Shown here piece after piece: positions 33,361 to 43,178 of a DNA stretch of 64,000 bases (positions are counted from its first letter, which is position 1; the number at the start of each line of letters is the position of its first letter). Location: contig NZ_CP110854.1 of the NCBI RefSeq assembly GCF_027594745.1, forward strand, positions 2,336,501-2,400,500. The letters are read 5' to 3'. A model generated the notes under the pieces. That model made no database searches, was not told the DNA's origin, and worked only from the letters and a program-made list of their open reading frames with translations. Position numbers and translations under genes: made by a program. This DNA is from Saprospira grandis (lineage in GTDB: Bacteria; Bacteroidota; Bacteroidia; Chitinophagales; Saprospiraceae).

Positions 33361-35364
33361 TTATTTCTTCTTTTTATTCTTCTTTTGTTCTTCGAGCATT
33401 TGGCGTTGTTGCTCCATCATATCTTGGTAGCGAGCTTGCCAGCCAGATTTCTTTTTGGGGTTAGCTTCGCGATCTTGGCGTTGCTGTTCCATTTCGGCGG
33501 CTAGCTTATCCTTATCGAGAAGGACCGACTTTACCAAGAAGGTTTGGCCAATGTTAAAGAGGTTAGAGAAGAGCATGTAGCAAGTAAGGCCCGCCGCCCA
33601 GCTATTGAGGGCAAAGAAGAAGATGACGGGGAAGGCATACTGCATATACTTCATCATTTTGGCATTGGGATTATCTGCCATCATGTCCATTTGTTGGCGG
33701 CCGTTGTAGGTGAGGTAAGCAAACATAGACACACACCAAAGGAGGGTGAACAAACTCACGTGATCGCCATAAAAGTCATAGATGACGGGGATATAGCCAA
33801 AGTCAAAAATCGAGTCGTAGCTAACGAGGTCATCGGCCCAGAGGAAGCTTTTTTGGCGGAACTCGATAGAGGCCGGGAAAAAGCGGTAGAGGGCAATCCA
33901 GATTGGCATAGTGAGGACCATCGGCAGGCAGCCGCCCAAGGGGCTAACGCCATATTGCTGATAGATTTTCATTTGCTCCATCTGCATGCCTTGGGCATCA
34001 TCCTTATACTTCTCTTTGAGCTTGCTCAGTTGAGGGCGGAGGATACTCATTTTCACGCTCGACTTGAGCATTTTGTATTGAAGAGGGAACATCAGGCCTC
34101 TGATGAGCAGCGTCAGGATGATAATAATGAGTCCGTAGCTAGGAATAAAAGAGGCGAGGAAGTTAAATAGGGGGCGGATCACATGTCGGCTAATAAAGCC
34201 GAAGATGCTCCAACCAAAAGGAATAATCCGCTCCAATCCTACATCAATGCTGCTTAGGCCGTCATAATCGTTGGGGCCAAGATAGATGCGCATGTTATAG
34301 ACCAGATTATTGGCATTGGCGAGGGGGAAATTGAGGCGGGTGGTCAAGCTTTTCAAATGCGCCGAATCATCGGGCATCATGAAGGTTTGCAATTGGCCAC
34401 TTTTGGGTTTGTTGCTACCATCAATAATGAGTGAGCTATTAAAGAACTGCTGAGCATGGCTGACCCACTGTACCTCTTTTTCGAGGGTTTCTTCGGCATC
34501 AGAACCGCAGGTACAGTAGCTTGGGCTGCTTTCTACCTCCTTAAAATGGATAGAAGACATACGGCGCTCATAGCTAGGATTTTTCTCAATTTTATTGAGG
34601 TTACTTTGCCAGCTAAAGGGGATGCTATTAGCTGTTTTAGGAATATAGCGATCGAGTCCCTGTAGGGCAAAATCATAATTGAGCAGATAGCCTGATTCGC
34701 CAATCTCGTAGCGCTGTTCAATAAACTCTTTATCGTTGGCGGCATAGGCTCTAAAAACGAGTACATTCCCTTTTGCTTCTGCCTGAAAGCAGAGGTCTTG
34801 GGTTTCAATACCGCCTTTGCCTACATTGGCCAAGGGAATAAAATAGCTAAAGCGATCTTTGGCATTATTGAGTAGGTGTAGGGCTTTTTTATCGCGGCTA
34901 TCGGCTGTTTCATGGTCGTAGCCCTTAAACTCTTTTAGTTCTACATCTACAATGCGTCCCCCTTTGGTATTGAAAGTAACTTTGATTTTGTCATTTTCAA
35001 GGGTTTGCAATTCGCCTTGGCAGCTGGCTGCAGCGGCAAAAGGACCAAATAGCTCTTTTTCCAAAGAGCTAGCCTGAGGGGCTGTTGGTAGTTGAGCAAT
35101 TAAGCTATCCTTTTCCGTTTGGCTTAGGCTGCTATCGGCTAGAATTTCATCCTTTTTGCTGCTAGCTTGCGCTTTGGCGGCTTGCATAGCTTGTGCCTGT
35201 ACCAATTGTAGACTGTCAGCCAGGGCGGTGCTATCATCAAGGCGTTTCTTCTCCTGTGCAGCCGCTTCTATCTCGGCCTGAGAGGGGCTGTTTACCCAAA
35301 CATAACCCATCCAAAGTAGAAAGAGCAGCGCAAAACCAATGACTGTACTCCTAGAATTTCCCAT
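33361..35364 (-). CDS. yidC: Membrane protein insertase YidC
   Basis: 667 residues. Inserts and folds inner-membrane proteins alone or with SecYEG. N-terminal anchor VIGFALLFLLWMGYVWV, a large periplasmic beta-domain (about 110-370), then the conserved insertase domain from about 385: FIPSYGLIIIILTLLIRGLMFPLQ, MKSSVKMSILRPQL-type coiled segment, SPLGGCLPMVLTMPIWIALYRFF and a final AGLTCYMLFSNLFNIGQTF. The C-terminus is lysine-rich (EEQKKNKKKK), as in ribosome-binding YidC tails. ATG 35364. Confidence 0.97.
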   Translation of the reverse strand: MGNSRSTVIGFALLFLLWMGYVWVNSPSQAEIEAAAQEKKRLDDSTALADSLQLVQAQAMQAAKAQASSKKDEILADSSLSQTEKDSLIAQLPTAPQASSLEKELFGPFAAAASCQGELQTLENDKIKVTFNTKGGRIVDVELKEFKGYDHETADSRDKKALHLLNNAKDRFSYFIPLANVGKGGIETQDLCFQAEAKGNVLVFRAYAANDKEFIEQRYEIGESGYLLNYDFALQGLDRYIPKTANSIPFSWQSNLNKIEKNPSYERRMSSIHFKEVESSPSYCTCGSDAEETLEKEVQWVSHAQQFFNSSLIIDGSNKPKSGQLQTFMMPDDSAHLKSLTTRLNFPLANANNLVYNMRIYLGPNDYDGLSSIDVGLERIIPFGWSIFGFISRHVIRPLFNFLASFIPSYGLIIIILTLLIRGLMFPLQYKMLKSSVKMSILRPQLSKLKEKYKDDAQGMQMEQMKIYQQYGVSPLGGCLPMVLTMPIWIALYRFFPASIEFRQKSFLWADDLVSYDSIFDFGYIPVIYDFYGDHVSLFTLLWCVSMFAYLTYNGRQQMDMMADNPNAKMMKYMQYAFPVIFFFALNSWAAGLTCYMLFSNLFNIGQTFLVKSVLLDKDKLAAEMEQQRQDREANPKKKSGWQARYQDMMEQQRQMLEEQKKNKKKK

Positions 35365-35435
35365 TATTTTAATTGTAAGTTATTCAATTGTAGGCCAATA
35401 GGGCCTATACGTTCTTTCAGACTATAAATCGGCTG

Positions 35436-35443
35436 CAAAGATA
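35436..35443 (-). promoter_or_regulatory. Candidate -7 box upstream of yidC
   Basis: TATCTTTG on the minus strand matches TAnnTTTG, about 70 bp before the start codon. No TTTG at -33 found; tentative. Confidence 0.35.
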
Positions 35444-35524
35444 GGGAATTCTATACGTAATTCAGGAGGCTGCTTCCTTTTTAGGAGAATCTTATTTGGT
35501 CAATTGGGCTTTTTTAGCTACAGA

Positions 35525-36643
35525 TTACTGCCCAAAGGGGACGTTTTTCTCTAGCATATAGTTGCGCTCATAGTAACGAATTAGGGCTATACCCACTTCT
35601 TCACTATAATTTCCATCCCCCAAATACTGCTGTCTAAGCTCAAACTGGATAATTCGAGCCAGACCTTCCTCTTTTTCATCGGTAGCCATAGCCCCCCGCC
35701 AATATCGATAGAGAATGTAGCCGTTTTTATGTCGCTGAACACTAAAATCGTCGGAGGTAATATTAAAGTAGAGTAGGGGACCAATATCATAGCCACCATT
35801 ATTGCTAATAGCAATTAGTTCGTTCAGGCATTTCTCTCGAATCGATTTTGGTAGTTGGCTTTTTCCTTTGGCCGGAAAACGAACCGAACTGGCCCGCTCA
35901 AAACGCTCTTTTTTGGCCGCTGCATGCCGAGCCGCCACTTCATCATGATAGGCCTTTACTTTTTGGTCTCTCTTTTCCAGAATCTCTTTGATAATGGCCT
36001 CGGCCCGACCATCAGCATAAAATTGCCGAGCCGCCGCCTTGTCTTTGCCCAATACCGCCAGCAGATTTAACGCCTGGCTATAATCCTGCTCATCTTCCTT
36101 AAAACTGAATAAAATATATTGCCCATCGGCCAGTTGCAACATCCGACGCTCCACTTTTTCATCATATAAGTTGTAGGCTTCTTGCCCATTTTTATACACA
36201 CTGGTTTTTGGACATTCTACAGCTAAAAGGAGGCTGCCTTCTGGAATAATATCCTTGGCCTGACTATACTTTTCTACATATTCATCGCCTTTTATCGACC
36301 CAATTTCGGTCAAATGAAAGATCGGAAAGCCTTCTAAGGGCAGGACAAAACGATTGCCGCTAGCCACAGCCGCTGCTAACTTTAATTTGCTTCCATCTGC
36401 CATATGTACCCCCAAATCCAGCCCTTCGATAAAGTAGGCCGCACTATCTGTCCGCAAAGGGTATATTTTGGCATATAAATCCGAGCGCTCTTCCTTGTTC
36501 ATCAATCGAGCTTCTGCTACAGTGGGCGCATCAGGAACAACAGCCGCCTTTTCGCCCCGCTTTACCCGATTGAGCAATTGGGCCTCTGCAGCTTGCGTAA
36601 ATAGTAAACTGATCAATAGGCTAAACAAAAAAATCTTATTCAT
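35525..36643 (-). CDS. Exported protein of unknown function
   Basis: 372 residues with a signal peptide (cleavage near AAEAQ). The mature part starts with a basic LLNRVKRGEK segment, continues as mixed alpha/beta with a lysine- and glutamate-rich helix around 220-250 (IIKEILEKRDQKVKAYHDEVAARHAAAKK), and ends in a tyrosine-rich section (YILYRYWRG, ALIRYYERNYMLEK). No known domain recognised. Monocistronic by spacing: 160 bp from yidC, and a repeat element upstream. Confidence 0.7.
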   Translation of the reverse strand: MNKIFLFSLLISLLFTQAAEAQLLNRVKRGEKAAVVPDAPTVAEARLMNKEERSDLYAKIYPLRTDSAAYFIEGLDLGVHMADGSKLKLAAAVASGNRFVLPLEGFPIFHLTEIGSIKGDEYVEKYSQAKDIIPEGSLLLAVECPKTSVYKNGQEAYNLYDEKVERRMLQLADGQYILFSFKEDEQDYSQALNLLAVLGKDKAAARQFYADGRAEAIIKEILEKRDQKVKAYHDEVAARHAAAKKERFERASSVRFPAKGKSQLPKSIREKCLNELIAISNNGGYDIGPLLYFNITSDDFSVQRHKNGYILYRYWRGAMATDEKEEGLARIIQFELRQQYLGDGNYSEEVGIALIRYYERNYMLEKNVPFGQ

Positions 36644-36680
36644 CTTGAGTTATTTTGATTGTAGGTGAATTTATTAGTTT

Positions 36681-36810
36681 GGGGCTGCCCCGGCCTTTGG
36701 CCGGGTCGGGCTGTGCGGGGGCTCGCAGGTCTGCTCGGCCCATCGCTTTTTTTCGCTTTGCTCAAAAAAGCTCGGTCTGGCCTGCGGCCACCCCCTACCA
36801 TCCCTCAGCC
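36681..36810 (+). repeat. Interspersed structured element, copy 13 (GGGGCTG / CAGCC)
   Basis: H1 GGCCtttGGCC, variable hairpin with arms GCTTTTTT and AAAAAAGC, H3 GGCCtgcGGCC, tail CATCCCTCAGCC, extension GGCGCtttGCGCC to 36827. The head is 37 bp from the ATG of the minus-strand gene. Confidence 0.92.
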
Positions 36811-36843
36811 AAGGCGCTTTGCGCCTTCTACCTCCAAAAAGAA

Positions 36844-38484
36844 CTAATTCGCCGAGCCAATTTGGCTCAAAGCATCAATTAGCTCAGGTTTTAGAGACTC
36901 TTCTTCCCGATACACCATAATGGGTTGCCGCTCTATACAGCAAAGTAGTTCGCCCTCTCTCAAGGCTAGGCGGCAGTTTAGGGGCGTCAAGCCATTTAAT
37001 GGATAAAGCTGAATATCCAAAACATCGGGCGCTTGCTGCGCCACCAAAGCATAGGCAAAGCGAATGTAATGGCCCTGTTCATTTCTCCAGATACCAGCCT
37101 TTGGACCAAAATAGATGTGTTGCTTTTTCAAACGTTCAAGCCACTCTTCTGTGGGATGTCCCTCTTCTTGGGGCTCCTCCTTCAATCGGCTAAATTGCCA
37201 AGCTTTTCGGGGAACGCCCGCAAAGTCATCTAAAGACAAAAGTGCTTTCATCTCTTCTGCTCTTTCGGCCATAATCTTTTGGGCTTTTTCTTTTAAGTAG
37301 CCGCCAAAGTAGTAGGCAATCTGCTCTGTTGCCCGCTCTTCTTCATGCTCCTGCGCCTGATACAAATAATAAAAAGCGGCATCCCAGTTTTCTCGCTTTT
37401 GCTCCAAAATGCCCAATCCATAACTGGCCAAACTGCCCTGCCCTTCTTGCTCTAGCATGCCAAACAGCTGCGCTTCGGCTTCGGCCATTTTGCCCTGCTG
37501 TAAGAGGTAAAGTGCCTCTTCTAACAAGCAGTTGTTAAAAATCCAAGGGTTGTCTAGCTGCTTGAGCTTTGCCAAATGGCTAGGAAAACGAGCATGATTA
37601 TCGGCTCGCTCGGCTTGCAATAACTGCAGCTCATAAATCAGGGCCCCCTCAAAACGCAGCAAAAGTTGCTGCATGACCTCAATGGCCTTGGCAGGCAGTC
37701 CCGTAGTCATATAAAGTCGATAAGCAGCCTCCAGAAAAGTATCGCTTAGCTTGTCTTTTCCAAGCAAGTCTATCGCCCGCTGACTATGCTGTAGGGCAGA
37801 GACATATCGCTTTTCCTGAATCAATAAACAAGCAGCACTCTGATAGTAGCGTCCATCTTCCGGAAAAGCCAAGCAGAGCGCTTTCCATTGTTCTAGGGCC
37901 TGATCAAATTGAGACAAAGCCTCATAACTCTCTGCGAGTAGGCGCAGGACTTCCGCATCTACTTCTTCTCGAAGTGGGAGTTTTTCTAAAAAGAAAATCA
38001 CTCGTTGATATTCCTCTAAAGCAAAGTGAGCCTGAGCCGTGGACCGTATAGCCTCGTAGCTCAGTTCTATTTCTAGGGCCAAATAAAAGAAGTGTAGGGA
38101 CTTTTGAGCCTCTTCCTTAATCTGCAAAAAGTATTGTCCCGCTCCCAATAGAGCCGCAACATACTGAGGGTCTTTTTCCAAAATTTGCTGGTAAATCAAG
38201 AGGGCCGCATCAAAGTCCGATTGCTGCCATTTGAGCGCAGCCAACTGAAAGAGCTGCTCCAAAGGCTCTAGCTCCAACTGATATAGCTTAATCCGACAGT
38301 CTTCCAACATCTGATAAGGCGGATATTTGCGATTTTGCCCCAGCTCAATAAGATACTGATAGCCAAAGGGCTCATTGGGGAAGTCGTTAAGGGCCTGTTG
38401 GGCCAGCTCTTCCGCCAAAGATAACTGAGGCGGTTGGCTCATCATGGCTTGGGCCAAGGCCAATTCTAATTCTACTTTTGTCAT
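36844..38484 (-). CDS. Tetratricopeptide repeat protein
   Basis: 546 residues. Residues 1-430 form about ten helix-turn-helix TPR-like units (for example DAALLIYQQILEKDPQYVAALLGAGQYFL and AEAQLFGMLEQEGQGSLASYGLGIL). The C-terminal 110 residues form a different domain with YFGPKAGIWRNEQGHYIRFAYALV. No signal peptide, so probably a cytoplasmic protein-protein scaffold. Partner unknown. ATG at 38484; the gene upstream starts 136 bp away. Confidence 0.8.
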   Translation of the reverse strand: MTKVELELALAQAMMSQPPQLSLAEELAQQALNDFPNEPFGYQYLIELGQNRKYPPYQMLEDCRIKLYQLELEPLEQLFQLAALKWQQSDFDAALLIYQQILEKDPQYVAALLGAGQYFLQIKEEAQKSLHFFYLALEIELSYEAIRSTAQAHFALEEYQRVIFFLEKLPLREEVDAEVLRLLAESYEALSQFDQALEQWKALCLAFPEDGRYYQSAACLLIQEKRYVSALQHSQRAIDLLGKDKLSDTFLEAAYRLYMTTGLPAKAIEVMQQLLLRFEGALIYELQLLQAERADNHARFPSHLAKLKQLDNPWIFNNCLLEEALYLLQQGKMAEAEAQLFGMLEQEGQGSLASYGLGILEQKRENWDAAFYYLYQAQEHEEERATEQIAYYFGGYLKEKAQKIMAERAEEMKALLSLDDFAGVPRKAWQFSRLKEEPQEEGHPTEEWLERLKKQHIYFGPKAGIWRNEQGHYIRFAYALVAQQAPDVLDIQLYPLNGLTPLNCRLALREGELLCCIERQPIMVYREEESLKPELIDALSQIGSAN

Positions 38485-38620
38485 GGGTAAGGTTTAAATA
38501 TTGATAAGAAAGGAGGAAGTAGCCTGGCCACCGACATTAGTCCGCTAGTCAATAACCCAAATAGGAGATTGAAAACTAATACTAAGGGGCCAAGCCCTAA
38601 CTCTTGATTAAATTTTATGC

Positions 38621-41140
38621 TTAGCTAAAAGAAGGGAGCTCGTTCCAAGCCCTTACAATGAGATCCCCATAGGCCTTAATTTTCTTTTTGGCAAAATTAA
38701 GCGCGCTATGTCCGACATAGGTAGATGCTTGCTTAAGGGCATTGGCCGCTGTGCTGAGTGCGACTTTTAAATCAGGGTGCATCTCAAGCTTGTAGCCCCC
38801 TTCAGGGCTGCTACAGCTGAACTTCAGATTTTTGATGTCAAAACTAGCCTGATAAACAGGGGTACGAGCTACCAGTAGATTCAAACTGCTGCTGGTATAT
38901 TCATAAACCTGCCACTTGTCGGCAATGGAAAAGGTCAAGGTCGCATTGGTCGATAAGACCAAACCCGCTTGTACGCGCCCAACCATTTTGGTCATTTCCG
39001 TGATCGTTAAGCCCGCAATGATTTTGCCCGCTAGATTTAAATGGCCAGAGAGTGTAGCTTTTGCCAGACTGTATTTGGTAAGTGGTATTTGGGCCACATT
39101 CAGATTGAGGTTAAGACTGAGCTCAGATTCAGCCTGGCCCGAAAGTGTTATGTTTAATGGACTGTTTTTGGCCATGGCAGCCTTCAGCTTGGCCGAAAAG
39201 CATCCCGTAACGCTGATGTTTCCCGTAACAAGCCCCATGTAGCTAATAGGAGGCGTGCCCACTTTTCCCAGATTTTGCTTGTAGGCTAAATCTGCTGTTT
39301 TTGTCGCAAGGTATTCATTGACCACCTCCTTGAGTTTGGCTTCTATCGCCGAGTCTGGCCGCGCTATGTTCTTAAATAGCTCTTCCGGATTTACCAGTTT
39401 GTCAATATCAACTCTCTCGGCCTTGGCCGCTTCAATCGATTGATCGAGTAGGCTGCCAATCTGAGCTTGCATTTCCTTAATGCTCCCCTTGATTTCCTTG
39501 ATCTCTTTCTTGATGCTCTGAATATCTTCGGCCGTTTGCCGCTGTTGTGCCGCAATGTCTTCTTGCTTTTGCAAAATTGCATCTTGCTTGGCCTTCATTT
39601 GCTGCTGGTTCTGCTGCAGATGGTTCACCTTTTGGTTCACCTTAGCTACCGCCTCTAAAGCCAGATCTTGCTTGTTCGAAATAGCCGAGTATAAAGCCGT
39701 GGCCACAACCTGATCATTGGGCAAAAATTGCTGCCAGTTTTCAAAAAGCTCCACTTTCTTGGGGATGTCCTCCAAATGAGTAATGCTGCTTAGGTCCAAT
39801 TGGCCAATGCTGTTGCTCCAAACGCTTATCCATTGCGCATTAAAAATCCCCAGATCCTTATGCCCACTCAATACAATGTCCTCAATAGGGATAGCCATGA
39901 TTTGCTGCCGAATAGCCTCAAAACGCTTATCGACCTTGTTTGCAATAAAGGTTTTGAATAAATTTGCGCTGAAATCAGCCCCATCCAATAGCAAGACCGT
40001 ATCTGCACTACTTCCCAAGGCTAGTTGTAAAGTACTTTTCCAATGATTTAATTTTGTACTTAAGCCGGAGTCAAAACCAGACTGTGCAGCCGTATAATAA
40101 GGCGAGCTCTTATCTATGGCCTGCTTAAAAATATCTGCTACTTGCAGGCTGCCCAATCGGTCACTAAAAAAGGTAGTTTGTTGGATATCTTGCAGTTCCT
40201 CTGGACTGGCCATTTGATACACCAACTCATCTGTAGAAGAAGAGAGAATCGCAGCAATGAAGTCCTCCAAAATTAAAGGCGATTGCTGATTAGCAGCCTG
40301 AAGTAGGCTGCCCAAGTCCTCTGCAAAATTGTTTGCTATAGGGTGATTCCCCAAGGAGGTCACCGCAGTACATAGGTTAGTAATGATCTTTGGCCCATCT
40401 ACAGGGACTTTGGCATATTGAGAAGACTTCAAATTTGTTAGCTCTCCCCACCAGCCTCGAACTACTTTACCCAAGTCTGCATGCAGTTCCGTAACCGTCA
40501 TGGCATTATTATCCTTAAGCAAAGCTTCAAGGCTACCAAATAGCGCTTTGGCATTTAAGCCGCAGCTAGGCGCTACCTTATAACGACTCTTGTTGTCTAG
40601 AAAATGAGTTAAGACCGGAATATCCAATTTGCGAACCGCTTTCAAGCTTGTCGTATTCTTAAGGTTCGAAAAATCTAGCTCCGAATAAGCCGCTTCTACC
40701 GCCTGCTTTATCGATGAGCTAAGATCTGCCAAATTAACCGGCCCCGATAAACGATCAACGGTCTGCTGAATGGCCTCCCGCGCAGGCTGAAATGCCCTGT
40801 CTATATCAGCGGGAAGATGTTCCGCTAGCTTGCTTTTTCCCTCTTCCCAAGATCTGGCGGGCAAAAAATCTTCGGAGCTGAAATCCGTGCCCACTTCCTT
40901 AAAACTCAAAACTAAACCCTCAATCGCAGAGACATACTCCCGAAAACGAGCCAAGGCTTTGCCGTTAAACAATCCTCCTTTGTCCTTTTTCTCTACTTGG
41001 CTATAGACTAGCTCCTGCTCCAATTCCTTGATTTGCTCCTTTAAGCCAGGATACATAAGCGCTAAAAATGGATATTCCTTAAAATGATCCAGCAGCTGCT
41101 TTAGCTTGGCAATAAGCCGCTTTCTTTCTTTTGGATTCAT
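38621..41140 (-). CDS. Large cytoplasmic coiled-coil protein of unknown family
   Basis: 839 residues with no signal peptide or membrane helix. Residues 1-490 are mainly alpha-helical (basic N-terminus MNPKERKRLIAKLKQLL). Residues about 495-570 are a heptad-rich coiled coil of Gln, Lys and Glu (QQMKAKQDAILQKQEDIAAQ, IKKEIKEIKGSIKEMQAQI). From about 620 to 790 the sequence is beta-rich with repeating small-residue strands (NITLSGQAESELSLNLNLNV, ATLSGHLNLAGKIIAGLTI), then a helical tail. I recognise no family. The long coil between two globular parts would suit a structural or secreted-particle protein, but nothing beside it supports a specific system. Confidence 0.7.
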   Translation of the reverse strand: MNPKERKRLIAKLKQLLDHFKEYPFLALMYPGLKEQIKELEQELVYSQVEKKDKGGLFNGKALARFREYVSAIEGLVLSFKEVGTDFSSEDFLPARSWEEGKSKLAEHLPADIDRAFQPAREAIQQTVDRLSGPVNLADLSSSIKQAVEAAYSELDFSNLKNTTSLKAVRKLDIPVLTHFLDNKSRYKVAPSCGLNAKALFGSLEALLKDNNAMTVTELHADLGKVVRGWWGELTNLKSSQYAKVPVDGPKIITNLCTAVTSLGNHPIANNFAEDLGSLLQAANQQSPLILEDFIAAILSSSTDELVYQMASPEELQDIQQTTFFSDRLGSLQVADIFKQAIDKSSPYYTAAQSGFDSGLSTKLNHWKSTLQLALGSSADTVLLLDGADFSANLFKTFIANKVDKRFEAIRQQIMAIPIEDIVLSGHKDLGIFNAQWISVWSNSIGQLDLSSITHLEDIPKKVELFENWQQFLPNDQVVATALYSAISNKQDLALEAVAKVNQKVNHLQQNQQQMKAKQDAILQKQEDIAAQQRQTAEDIQSIKKEIKEIKGSIKEMQAQIGSLLDQSIEAAKAERVDIDKLVNPEELFKNIARPDSAIEAKLKEVVNEYLATKTADLAYKQNLGKVGTPPISYMGLVTGNISVTGCFSAKLKAAMAKNSPLNITLSGQAESELSLNLNLNVAQIPLTKYSLAKATLSGHLNLAGKIIAGLTITEMTKMVGRVQAGLVLSTNATLTFSIADKWQVYEYTSSSLNLLVARTPVYQASFDIKNLKFSCSSPEGGYKLEMHPDLKVALSTAANALKQASTYVGHSALNFAKKKIKAYGDLIVRAWNELPSFS

Positions 41141-41300
41141 AATTGGCTGATGACTTTAATGCAGTCTAGCCTGTTTTAAGCTAAAATGCGTAGTTTTATA
41201 ACTGTTATTTATACAATTATAAGGATAAGTTTTCAGGACCGCAAAGAAAATCCAACATTTAGGTACATTTTTTTTAAAATGCTTCTTATAGAACTGTTTT

Positions 41301-41421
41301 GGGGCTGCCCACTCGCTTCGCTCGGGTCGGGCCATTGCGCAGCTCGCTGTTCGCTCGGCCCTTCGGCGCTTTCAGCGCCTCGGTCTGCCGCCTTCGGCGG
41401 CCCTGCTACAGCCCCTCAGCC
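41301..41421 (+). repeat. Interspersed structured element, copy 14 (GGGGCTG / CAGCC)
   Basis: Variable hairpin GGCGCTttcAGCGCC, H3 CCGCCttcGGCGG, tail ACAGCCCCTCAGCC, extension with GGCGGCttcGCCGCC to 41458. Between two minus-strand genes. Confidence 0.9.
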
Positions 41422-41465
41422 GCGTCGCTGCGCTCCTTTGCGGCGGCTTCGCCGCCTGCCCAACG

Positions 41466-41502
41466 CAAAAAGGCCCAAACTAGACTAAGTAGTTTGGGCC
41501 TT
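41466..41502 (-). terminator. Terminator of the PKD/T9SS gene
   Basis: Stem AGGCCCAAACTA / TAGTTTGGGCCT and T run on the minus strand, 24 bp after the stop at 41526. Confidence 0.85.
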
Positions 41503-41525
41503 CTCTTTTTACATCCTGCTATCGC

Positions 41526-42926
41526 TTAGTCCATCAACTGGATTTTGCGATATACCTGACGATCACCAATTTGCAATTGTAGGTTATAGATGCCCGCTGG
41601 ATAAGCAGAAAGGTCTAGGCTTTGCGTTTGTGCGCCAGTTCTTTGGCCCAAGGGCAAGAACAAGAGCTCACGGCCCAATAGATCAACCAAACGAAGGCTG
41701 CTGCTCGCCTGCTCTTGGCCAGGTACCTCAAAGGCTACATGAAGTAGACCTTGGCTGGGGTTGGGATAGACCTTAAAGCTAGCCAAAATTTGCTCTACCT
41801 CCTCTATAGAAGTACAGTTCTGAACCACTACGTATTCTGTGGTGCTTACCGTATCATAAGTTACTAAGGTGTCGTAGCTCAAGTTAACGGTCAATTCAAG
41901 AGCGCCATCCGTTAGGCTGAATACACTAGCCGCAGTATCTGCCGCAAAGTCAACTACTCCACAGTCCTGAATAGAAGGAAACTGAGAACTAAAAGAGTCA
42001 TCCTCATCTACATCAATGGTATAGCGAGTTCCAGAAATTAAGGGAATATCTTGCGCAAAGCTAAAAGCCAAAGGCAATTGACTAGTGGGAACATTGGTCG
42101 CTCCACCGCCCGTAATGGTATCAATACCCGATTGGCTGCCTTGTACAGTTAGGAAGATTTCAGGATCGCCAATTGCATCTTGACAACTAGCAGCCGTAAT
42201 TGTAATTCCGCTAAGGTAGGTAAAGTACTCTGTTGTGCTAATAATAGCCTCTTGAGTAATGGCATAAGTACCACTATCGGCATAAGTGACTGCCGCAGGG
42301 TTTTCATCTGTGCTGCTTTGGCCATTGCCAAAGTCCCAGCTATAGGTAGCCGCCTGATTAAAGTTGGGGTCTACCTGAATACTATTAGTAAAATTGACCT
42401 CTAGAGGGGCACAACCCGAATTAGGCGTAAGCGTAAAGCCTGCAGAAGTATCGGGAGATACCACAAAAGTAAGGGGAATATCTGCAGGCTGAGGAGGCAA
42501 AATGCCCGTTTCGGCCAAAACAGAAATGACCACAATAAAGGTATCGGCTTGTAGGGGCGTACCACAAAGCGTAACACAACCATCACGAGTATCGGGGCTA
42601 TCCTCATCATAAACGGCCGGAAGTGGGCGGTCAAACAAGAAATTCATGCCCAAAGGAAGGCCAGAAACCCCCACAATCTGAAAACCAGACAGGTTAATTC
42701 CAGAAGGAATCGTAGAATCTAGGGCCACTAATGGCGTAGTGGTATAAGGTAAACGGAAGCTAATTTCTTCCTCATAGTAGCTATTTTGCATAGCGTTGGG
42801 AATGCTGTCGAGATAAATCGTATCGGCAGGCATTTGCGGAAGATTGACGGTGCAGTTGGGGCATTGGGCCCAGCTGTACTGGCTACAAAGCAGTAGCAAA
42901 ACTGCGAAAAAAGAAAATTGACGCAT
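41526..42926 (-). CDS. Secreted PKD-domain protein with T9SS sorting domain
   Basis: 466 residues. Signal peptide ends near YSWAQ; the mature protein begins CPNCTVNLPQ. A PKD domain is visible around 160-235 (GCAPLEVNFTNS, TYSWDFGNGQSSTDENPAAVTYADSGTYAI). The C-terminus is a T9SS domain (FKVYPNPSQGLLHVAF, LRLVDLLGRELL, YPAGIYNLQLQIG). PKD domains are usually found in extracellular adhesins or enzymes; no catalytic motif is visible here, so a binding or structural role on the cell surface is most likely. Confidence 0.85.
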   Translation of the reverse strand: MRQFSFFAVLLLLCSQYSWAQCPNCTVNLPQMPADTIYLDSIPNAMQNSYYEEEISFRLPYTTTPLVALDSTIPSGINLSGFQIVGVSGLPLGMNFLFDRPLPAVYDEDSPDTRDGCVTLCGTPLQADTFIVVISVLAETGILPPQPADIPLTFVVSPDTSAGFTLTPNSGCAPLEVNFTNSIQVDPNFNQAATYSWDFGNGQSSTDENPAAVTYADSGTYAITQEAIISTTEYFTYLSGITITAASCQDAIGDPEIFLTVQGSQSGIDTITGGGATNVPTSQLPLAFSFAQDIPLISGTRYTIDVDEDDSFSSQFPSIQDCGVVDFAADTAASVFSLTDGALELTVNLSYDTLVTYDTVSTTEYVVVQNCTSIEEVEQILASFKVYPNPSQGLLHVAFEVPGQEQASSSLRLVDLLGRELLFLPLGQRTGAQTQSLDLSAYPAGIYNLQLQIGDRQVYRKIQLMD

Positions 42927-42977
42927 AATTATAATAGTTTAATTGATTAGCTAAAATGTATGGGCCGAGCGCTAATC

Positions 42978-43098
42978 GGCCTAGCGCTGTGACGGGGTGG
43001 CCGTAGGCCAGACCCAGGCGGCAAAGCCGCCGCAGGGCCGAGCAGACCTGCGAGCCCCAAAACATAGCGCAGCAAGGCGCAGCCGCAGCTGAGGCCCC
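42978..43098 (-). repeat. Interspersed structured element, copy 15 (GGGGCCT / AGGCC)
   Basis: Minus-strand head GGGGCCTCAGC, variable hairpin GGCGGCtttGCCGCC, H3 GGCCtacGGCC, tail ACAGCGCTAGGCC. The T run before the head is shared with the terminator at 43107-43150. Confidence 0.9.
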
Positions 43099-43103
43099 AA
43101 AAA

Positions 43104-43152
43104 AAAAGACTATTAAAGAAGCTAATTAGCTAGCGTTCTCAAATAGTCTTTT
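43104..43152 (-). terminator. Terminator of the 43-kb T9SS cargo gene
   Basis: Arms AAGACTATT and AATAGTCTT, with an inner GCTAGCTAATTAGC palindrome, then nine T on the minus strand, running directly into the TTTTGGGG head of copy 15. Confidence 0.75.
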
Positions 43153-43178
43153 ATGATAATATTCCTAATAGCGGCAAA

